Assembly (NCBI GenBank): GCA_017302615.1
Contig: JAFLDB010000008.1
Coordinates: forward strand, 77,195-141,194
Direction: 5' to 3'
Origin: Sphingomonadales bacterium
GTDB lineage: Bacteria > Pseudomonadota > Alphaproteobacteria > Sphingomonadales > Sphingomonadaceae
DNA: 64,000 bases
This document shows, piece by piece, positions 59,450 to 64,000 of the stretch. Below the pieces are notes generated by a model. The model searched no databases, was not told where the DNA came from, and worked only from the letters and a program-made list of their open reading frames with translations. The number at the start of each line of letters is the position of its first letter. Within the stretch, counting starts at the first letter, position 1. A program made the position numbers and the translations under genes.

Positions 59450-59613
59450 ACGCACTCTTGCCTCAAATGGGCTCCTTCGTCGAAGTCCAGATCAGGATCC
59501 GGGCTGCGGCCAGTGACCGTTCCCCCGGTGCGCAACGGGTCTTGAATCTCAGCGAAACAGAGACTGCGTTGATGAACCAGGGCCATCCTGAGAGATGGCC
59601 CTGGTTCGACTAG
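59446..59613 (+). CDS. Possible small protein overlapping the terminase stop
   Basis: A 55-codon frame starts at GTG and overlaps the terminase stop (GTGA). AGGAGG lies five bases upstream at 59435-59440, one of the best ribosome sites in the window. The product (begins VNALLPQMGSFVEVQIRIR) has no recognisable domain. Its final 13 codons run through the terminator-like hairpin at 59575-59606. It may be a real translationally coupled gene of the terminase module or only a fortuitous frame. Confidence is low because the composition is not distinctive. Confidence 0.35.
   Translation: MNALLPQMGSFVEVQIRIRAAASDRSPGAQRVLNLSETETALMNQGHPERWPWFD
59575..59606. terminator. 13-bp hairpin between terminase module and cupin operon
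   Basis: AACCAGGGCCATC / GATGGCCCTGGTT form a perfect 13-bp stem around a six-base loop (CTGAGA) in the gap between the convergent terminase and cupin genes. There is no T-tract. It probably ends transcription from both sides. Confidence 0.6.
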
Positions 59614-59614
59614 G

Positions 59615-60658
59615 CTAGGAGCCTAAGGGCGCGTATTGCCCAGTTTCGATGGGACAGGAAACCCCTTTGGCTGCCTCAGTGAGTCGCATTGTTGGGCGTA
59701 CCTCAATGAGCCATGCCTGATAGCCTTCGGAGACATTCTCTTCTGGCCCGTGGTGCGTGACGGATTTTGGTACCCAGGTGAAGACACCAGGTTCAGCGAT
59801 AGAACCCCAAGCGCCAGGCCCCTCAGCATAGAGGATCAACTCGTCATAATCAGCATTAACGTGGACGGGTGGACGCCCGCCAGCACGGGCGCTCAGTGAA
59901 TACGACATCACGCTAGTATCGGGACTGGTGAGGAACTGGCCCGGAGGACCGCCGGGCCCGCCATATGTCATCGGATTGATGTCGCGAAGATTGAGGGCCC
60001 AAACTGGGCAAGGGCCCTCTGCCTGGTGAATGCCTGCCAATGGGTCTCGCTCTGAAACGAAGCGTGTTACCCCGTCGTAACTCTTGATTCTGAGTTCAAA
60101 TGGGCCAGCCTTCGGATCGCCAGTTACCAGCTCCGGAGTCCGCAACGACTTTCCTCGGTAAATCATCCCAAGCGGCGCCGGTGTGTCGATGCGCAGTGGT
60201 TCAGGGCTGGATAGAATGAGTGAGGCAAAGCCCGGTGCGGTAGGTTCGACCCGGTATCCAATAGCTCTCGGGATACAGACGAAATCGAGAGCTTCCACTT
60301 CAATCGTACCAAACTCGGTGTGGAATTTTGCTCTGCCCGATTGAATGAAGTGAAGTTCGTCTGCGTCCGCATTGCGCAACGTGTAAGTCATTGCGGCATT
60401 GCGACGCGAAACGAGAAGCTCCAAACCCTCGCGCGACGTCATGACAGCTGTCGGGAGGCTGTCAGGGTCGCTTTGGTCGGCCGTTGGAACCTCAAGAATG
60501 CTGAAGCGGTGAGGACCATGAGATCCACTCGCAGGCTGATAGACGGGAAGATAGCTTTGGCGCAGCACAACAGAGTTGGTGCCCAGAAACCCGTCCCTCG
60601 ACCAAAGGTGTGGCCAAACAGGTTCATCAGACGCTGGTCGGTGGTTTTCGTGGCCCAT
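59615..60658 (-). CDS. Homogentisate 1,2-dioxygenase-like cupin, copy 1
   Basis: A 347-residue double-cupin protein of the homogentisate dioxygenase superfamily. The C-terminal half shows GRPPVHVNADYDELILYAEG and VTHHGPEE, aligning with the RPPYYHRNCMSE and HGPD iron motifs of HgmA. Putative ligands are His266, Glu273 and His303. It is about 90 residues shorter than HgmA, so a different ring substrate is likely. It is roughly half identical to the paralogue at 62149, over the whole length and almost without gaps. The ATG at 60658 has GGAGA nine bases upstream. It is the last gene of the cupin2-EthD-DMT-cupin1 run and has its own 121-bp leader with two candidate operators. Confidence 0.75.
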   Translation of the reverse strand: MGHENHRPASDEPVWPHLWSRDGFLGTNSVVLRQSYLPVYQPASGSHGPHRFSILEVPTADQSDPDSLPTAVMTSREGLELLVSRRNAAMTYTLRNADADELHFIQSGRAKFHTEFGTIEVEALDFVCIPRAIGYRVEPTAPGFASLILSSPEPLRIDTPAPLGMIYRGKSLRTPELVTGDPKAGPFELRIKSYDGVTRFVSERDPLAGIHQAEGPCPVWALNLRDINPMTYGGPGGPPGQFLTSPDTSVMSYSLSARAGGRPPVHVNADYDELILYAEGPGAWGSIAEPGVFTWVPKSVTHHGPEENVSEGYQAWLIEVRPTMRLTEAAKGVSCPIETGQYAPLGS

Positions 60659-60711
60659 TTTCCGCTCTCCATCTAAACCTAATCCAGAGCCTTTGATGGC
60701 CCGTCGAATCA

Positions 60712-60758
60712 CTTTTATATAGAAGCACTATGGATTGCTCCCTTTGACCGGAATCAAA
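60712..60758. promoter_or_regulatory. Candidate operators before cupin copy 1
   Basis: CTTTTATATAGAAG (60712-60725) is a 14-bp palindrome with one mismatch and resembles CTTTATATAAAAG before cupin copy 2. TTTGACCGGAATCAAA (60743-60758) is a TTTGA-N6-TCAAA dyad. Its inner 15 bases TTGACCGGAATCAAA are identical to 6142-6156 in the steroid-type catabolic promoter. Both sites lie in the leader between the DMT stop and the cupin start. Confidence 0.6.
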
Positions 60759-60779
60759 GTTGGTGCGATTGATGGTAAG

Positions 60780-61697
60780 TCAGCTTCGCCAGCTGCCGAG
60801 TAGCGCCAGGACGACCCCGCTTACGACCAGGAGCAAGCCCATGATCTCATCGATCCGAGGTTTCTCCTTGAGGTAGAAGCGAGCAAACCACATTGTGAAG
60901 ACGACTTCGCTTTGGCCGACGATACGAACAAGCGCAACCGGAGCCAGAGCGATGGCCGCGAACCAAGAAATGGAGCCAAGCGCAGATACGAGCCCGACTT
61001 GGGTCGAGTGCCGCCATGCTGAGCAAATGGCACGTAGCCCGGTACGATCGCACTTTGCCATCCATAATCCTTGGAGCAGGCACTGCAGAAGCATGACGAA
61101 ACCGACCGTAAGAAGTGAGGCAGTGATGGGATCCTTAGTTGGAACGAGCTTCGTAGCTTCCTGGCCAATGAGGCCTGTGGCGGCCAAAAGACCGGCTGCG
61201 GCCAGTCCGTAACCTGCCGCAGGCTGTCGGAACGACACCAGCAATTCGCGTATCGTGAGCTCGCGCCCGTGAATGGCAATGACAAGTACACCGAAGACCC
61301 CAACGAGAATTCCCGCCCATGTGAGGATGCTTAGCCGCTCGTCAAACAGGATCGCTGCGGCGATAGCCGCCTGCACAGCCTCAGTCTTTGAGAACGCCGT
61401 TCCAACCAGGTAGCCGCGATCGGTGAAGGAGTGAATGAGCGCAAGCGTGCCGAATAGCTGACAAAGTGCGGTGCCGGCGCTGTAAACGAAGAACTGGAAG
61501 TTGGGGCTCGGAAGCGATTGGCCGCTCAGGCCGATGTAGAGCAATGCGGCAGCGACGACGAAGGGGAGGCCAAAGAGGTGCCTCACCATTCCGGCGCCGT
61601 TGACAGTCAGGCGATGCCTGAGCTTCTGCTGCATGGCAGTGCGAAGCGACTGGAACAGACCGGCCAAAACTGCCGCAGCTACCCACAGGGACATCAT
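60780..61697 (-). CDS. EamA/DMT-family transporter
   Basis: A 305-residue inner-membrane protein with ten hydrophobic segments in two repeated halves, the drug/metabolite transporter (EamA) pattern. Typical stretches are AFSKTEAVQAAIAAAILFDE, then RLSILTWAGILVGVFGVLVI in the first half and VALVRIVGQSEVVFTMWFA, then FYLKEKPR in the second. It probably exports or imports a small metabolite linked to the flanking cupin dioxygenases. Two adjacent ATG codons (61697 and 61694) are possible starts. It lies 55 bp after the EthD gene, in the same direction. Confidence 0.85.
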   Translation of the reverse strand: MMSLWVAAAVLAGLFQSLRTAMQQKLRHRLTVNGAGMVRHLFGLPFVVAAALLYIGLSGQSLPSPNFQFFVYSAGTALCQLFGTLALIHSFTDRGYLVGTAFSKTEAVQAAIAAAILFDERLSILTWAGILVGVFGVLVIAIHGRELTIRELLVSFRQPAAGYGLAAAGLLAATGLIGQEATKLVPTKDPITASLLTVGFVMLLQCLLQGLWMAKCDRTGLRAICSAWRHSTQVGLVSALGSISWFAAIALAPVALVRIVGQSEVVFTMWFARFYLKEKPRIDEIMGLLLVVSGVVLALLGSWRS

Positions 61698-61752
61698 TTA
61701 CCAGATCCGCTTGTACGGGCCTGAGCGAGATTTCGAGTGGGTGAAGCTTTGA

Positions 61753-62085
61753 TCAGATAACCTGAGCTTCTTCGGTGGTCAGAAAGACGCACTTTTCAAG
61801 ATCGGCGAAACGTGGTTCGTCTGGCCTCACTGTCGCGAGATAGTCGGGATCGGCGAAAAATCTGTCCATGTCCTGAGGAGAGTCGAACCAGAGTTCAGCG
61901 GCTCCGTCGAACGAACCGCCGTCTACTTCATCGGCGATGCGAAAGCTTTGCACATACTTGCGAACATACCTTGCGCTCGCGGGACAATCCCGAACTAGAC
62001 GCGCGTGATTCATCGACAGATGCTCCTTGAACGCCTCGTGGGTGAGTTCTGAGTTGCGTTTCACTAGAATCATGAGCTTGATCAC
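61753..62085 (-). CDS. EthD-domain protein
   Basis: A 110-residue dimeric alpha-beta barrel of the EthD type (IKLMILVKRNSELTHEAFKE near the start, YLATVRPDEPRFADLEKCVF near the end). EthD-family proteins are small partners or isomerase-like enzymes in oxidative catabolism (for example the ethABCD system) and in quinone chemistry. The start is GTG at 62085 with GGAGAGAGGG upstream. It stands between the two cupin dioxygenase genes and is presumably co-transcribed with copy 2 upstream. A role in handling the dioxygenase product is inferred from position. Confidence 0.82.
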   Translation of the reverse strand: MIKLMILVKRNSELTHEAFKEHLSMNHARLVRDCPASARYVRKYVQSFRIADEVDGGSFDGAAELWFDSPQDMDRFFADPDYLATVRPDEPRFADLEKCVFLTTEEAQVI

Positions 62086-62148
62086 GACTTACCCTCTCTC
62101 CTGCGGATTAGGTCGAGTACTTCGCCATTGAAGTGGTGATCTCAACCA

Positions 62149-63189
62149 TCAGGGCCCAAAACGCCCGTACTCGCTCGTCTCGATGAGGTGTGCTTGCGCC
62201 TGCGCTTCTGCGGTTAGGCGCATTGTCTGACGAACCTCGATCAGCCAGGCTTGGTATCCTTCAGGGACATCCTCTTTGGGACCATGGTGGGTGACGCCTT
62301 TGGGCACCCAGGTGATGGTACCTGCTTCGTTGATCTTACCCCACGCACCCGGACCTTCCGCGAACAAGATGATCTCATCGTAGTCCGCGTTCACGTGCAC
62401 CGGTGGCCGCGGCCCTGGCCTTGCACTGAGAGTGAACGACATGACGCCCGTGTCTTTGGTCGACAGGAACTGCGCCGGAGGGCCTCCGCGAGTACCGTAG
62501 GATACGGGGACGATGTCCCTGAGGCTCAGCGCCCAAACGGGCTCCTTGCCGCCGACTTGCACCATTGCGCGGATGGGGTCGTGCACCATTTCAAACTCTG
62601 TCACGCCGTCAAAGCTTCGGATCAGCAGGCGCTTGGGCCCCTCAGCAAGCGCAGGGTCGATAGCCGGCTTACGTACCGCCTTGCCGAAATTGATCATTCC
62701 GAACGGTGCAGGAGTATCGAAGCCCAGTGCATCGGGGCTTGTCAGGATCAGGGCAACAAGATCATCGGAAAGCGGCTCAACCCGGTATGTGATCGCCCGC
62801 GGGATGTGAACGAAGTCGAGCGGTCCCGCGTCAATCGTTCCAAAGTCGGTGACGAACCTTACAGATCCTGATTGCACGAAATGGAGTTCGTCGCCTTCGG
62901 TGTTTCGCATTGCGAAAGGTGTGGATTCACGCCGACGAGAAACCGAGAGTTGGAGACCGTTACGACCAACAAGCACGGGGGTTGGCAACGCATCTGGCGA
63001 TGTCTGATCCTCGGTTTCAATCGCGAAGATGTTGAACCGGTGCGGTGCATGAGGCCCGCGAACGCTGGTGTAGGTTGGCGTGTAGTCGGATCGGAGCGCG
63101 ATCGCGTTGGTTCCGGTGAAACCGTCGCGGGACCATAGATTTGGATTTGGGGGGCTTCCGCCCGCCGGAGCTTTCTCAGTTTCGGACAT
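62149..63189 (-). CDS. Homogentisate 1,2-dioxygenase-like cupin, copy 2
   Basis: A 346-residue paralogue of the gene at 59615, aligned nearly without gaps, with about 53 percent of the first 140 positions identical by hand count. The putative iron site is His265 and Glu272 (RPPVHVNADYDE) plus the His of THHGPKED. The N-terminal cupin half carries GDELHFVQSGSVRF and LDFVHIPRAITYRVEP, also seen in copy 1. The start is ATG 63189 with GAGGAG upstream; GTG 63192 is possible. It heads the operon and diverges from a MarR regulator, with a palindromic AT-rich site between them. The two copies may act on different substrates or as hetero-oligomer subunits. Confidence 0.75.
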   Translation of the reverse strand: MSETEKAPAGGSPPNPNLWSRDGFTGTNAIALRSDYTPTYTSVRGPHAPHRFNIFAIETEDQTSPDALPTPVLVGRNGLQLSVSRRRESTPFAMRNTEGDELHFVQSGSVRFVTDFGTIDAGPLDFVHIPRAITYRVEPLSDDLVALILTSPDALGFDTPAPFGMINFGKAVRKPAIDPALAEGPKRLLIRSFDGVTEFEMVHDPIRAMVQVGGKEPVWALSLRDIVPVSYGTRGGPPAQFLSTKDTGVMSFTLSARPGPRPPVHVNADYDEIILFAEGPGAWGKINEAGTITWVPKGVTHHGPKEDVPEGYQAWLIEVRQTMRLTAEAQAQAHLIETSEYGRFGP

Positions 63190-63209
63190 CACAGGCTCCT
63201 CTGATATGG

Positions 63210-63222
63210 CTTTATATAAAAG
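63210..63222. promoter_or_regulatory. AT-rich near-palindrome before cupin copy 2
   Basis: CTTTATATAAAAG, near-perfect with one extra A, lies about 20-30 bp before the cupin start, where a repressor would block transcription. Its complement CTTTTATATAAAG matches CTTTTATATAGAAG before cupin copy 1 except for one base. A natural candidate for the binder is the MarR protein encoded divergently at 63362. Confidence 0.55.
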
Positions 63223-63361
63223 TATATGCGACTAGCGGTCGAACGTCAACGACTCAGCCAGTCGTGATGGCCGGGGCATCGAATGAGTTGGACACAGGTC
63301 TGTCCGTTTATGCTAGCGGACAACAAACCAAACTTCATGAAATTCAATACGAGGTGCATGC

Positions 63362-63871
63362 ATGGAGGATAGCTCCGCAACACAAAAGGCCGGAAGTTCG
63401 AGCCGATCACGGAAGGCCGGTGGCCCGGTGCTTTCCCCGGAGCGAAGTGTCGCATTCCAGATCAGACGAGCGCATCTAGCCTTCGATCGCCTCCTGACTG
63501 TCCGCTTGAATCGTCATGAGGTCAAATCCGGCTTCTATAACTACCTGCGTGCTTTATGGATCAAGGATGGGATCACTCAGCGCGACCTAAGCGAAGCGAC
63601 ACGGGTTACCGAGACCACCACTGTTGCCCTACTCAAGGGAATGGCCGCCGAAGGACTGATTGAACGCGTCAGAGATCCTCAAGACCAGCGCAAGATCGTG
63701 GTCAGTTTGACCGAGGCCGGACGAGCACTCGAACCCAAGTTGCTGCCATATGCTGCTGAGCTGAATGAGATCGCCACGCAAGGCCTGAGCGAGGAAGAAG
63801 TCGAGGTGGCGATCCGGGCAATCAAGAAGATTGCAGCCAATCTTGAAATGGCCTTTGGGTCGGATGATTGA
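63362..63871 (+). CDS. MarR-family transcriptional regulator
   Basis: A 169-residue winged-helix regulator. After a 30-residue basic tail, helices at about 35-60 form the dimer part. The winged helix is ITQRDLSEATRVTETTTVAL with the wing RDPQDQRKIVVSLTEAGRAL at about 100-125. MarR proteins usually repress adjacent catabolic operons and release DNA upon binding a phenolic or related ligand. It is divergent from the cupin operon with palindromic sites in between, so it is the likely repressor of both cupin promoters. GAGG precedes the ATG. The gene ends four bases before the transposase stop codon, but its own C terminus appears complete. Confidence 0.9.
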   Translation: MEDSSATQKAGSSSRSRKAGGPVLSPERSVAFQIRRAHLAFDRLLTVRLNRHEVKSGFYNYLRALWIKDGITQRDLSEATRVTETTTVALLKGMAAEGLIERVRDPQDQRKIVVSLTEAGRALEPKLLPYAAELNEIATQGLSEEEVEVAIRAIKKIAANLEMAFGSDD

Positions 63872-63874
63872 GAC

Positions 63875-64000
63875 CTAGGTTTCGTGGACAAAGGGTATCC
63901 AGAGTTTGACTGATGCGAGTGCGACGAAGCCGAGGTAGGATTCCTTGGTTTTGTCGTAGCGGGTCGCCACCCTGCGCCAGTTCTTGAGCTTGTTGAACAG
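63875..64000 (-). mobile_element. IS5-type transposase, C-terminal fragment (runs off right edge)
   Basis: Read on the minus strand this codes the last 41 residues of an IS5-superfamily transposase (LFNKLKNWRRVATRYDKTKE, then SYLGFVALASVKLWIP) with a stop at 63875-63877. The rest lies beyond the window, so whether the element is intact cannot be judged. It abuts the end of the MarR gene and supports the view that the 55-64 kb segment is mobile or acquired. Confidence 0.85.

Noticed and set aside
63360..63880. MarR gene interrupted by the insertion sequence
   Set aside because: The MarR frame ends in its own stop at 63869-63871 with a normal length and C terminus before the transposase end, so it is probably intact.

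Overview
The window looks like chromosomal DNA of a pigmented, high-GC alphaproteobacterium, most likely a sphingomonad (Novosphingobium/Erythrobacter/Sphingomonas-like). The reasons are the zeaxanthin-type crt genes, a TonB receptor beside aromatic/steroid-type oxygenases, a short LOV-HTH protein of the EL222 type and an FeS (6-4) photolyase. This placement is inferred from gene content only. Most genes are dense, GC-rich and tightly packed. From about 55.4 kb to the right edge the character changes: lower GC, phage-like genes, repeats and an insertion-sequence end, so this part is probably acquired.

Layout. 0-8.5 kb: a catabolic cluster with an SDR, two Old-Yellow-Enzyme-type reductases, an HsaC-like extradiol dioxygenase, an HsaA-like flavin hydroxylase and two KshA-like Rieske oxygenases. 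The set resembles the 9,10-seco ring-opening route for steroids or other polycyclic terpenoids. 8.5-13.9 kb: a TonB receptor, a secreted protein and a secreted tyrosine phosphatase form an operon whose promoter shares an element with the catabolic genes. 14-25.7 kb: cell-wall hydrolase, fatty-acid genes (3-hydroxyacyl-CoA dehydrogenase, acyl-CoA ligase), M20 peptidase, PutA, and a YfiR-YfiN-YfiB cyclic-di-GMP module. 25.8-31.9 kb: a translationally coupled operon of 5-oxoprolinase, DUF969, DUF979 and DUF2891. Then come tRNA-Leu(CAG), an amidohydrolase and a rhodanese-like protein.

35-47 kb is a light and pigment neighbourhood: FeS photolyase, DUF2256, SDR, DUF3429, amine-oxidase-like flavoprotein, FolE, LOV-HTH regulator, then a natural IspH::prenyl-synthase fusion facing CrtI, with CrtZ, CrtB and CrtY. 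Together these would carry GGPP to zeaxanthin. 47-55.4 kb: a membrane histidine kinase, NarL-type response regulator, large autotransporter, secreted protein and DUF3592 protein. A 16-bp dyad, TGACA-N6-TGTCA, lies before the kinase, the regulator and the autotransporter, so this looks like a self-contained autoregulated regulon.

55.4-59.6 kb: an ACAGGGAA repeat cluster, then a ParB-methyltransferase, DUF5681 protein and terminase large subunit with no other phage genes. 59.6-63.9 kb: two paralogous homogentisate-dioxygenase-like cupins, an EthD protein and a DMT transporter in one direction, with a divergent MarR regulator. Related AT-rich dyads precede both cupins, and a 15-bp element identical to one in the 6-kb steroid-type promoter precedes one of them. 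The window ends in the 3' end of an IS5-type transposase.
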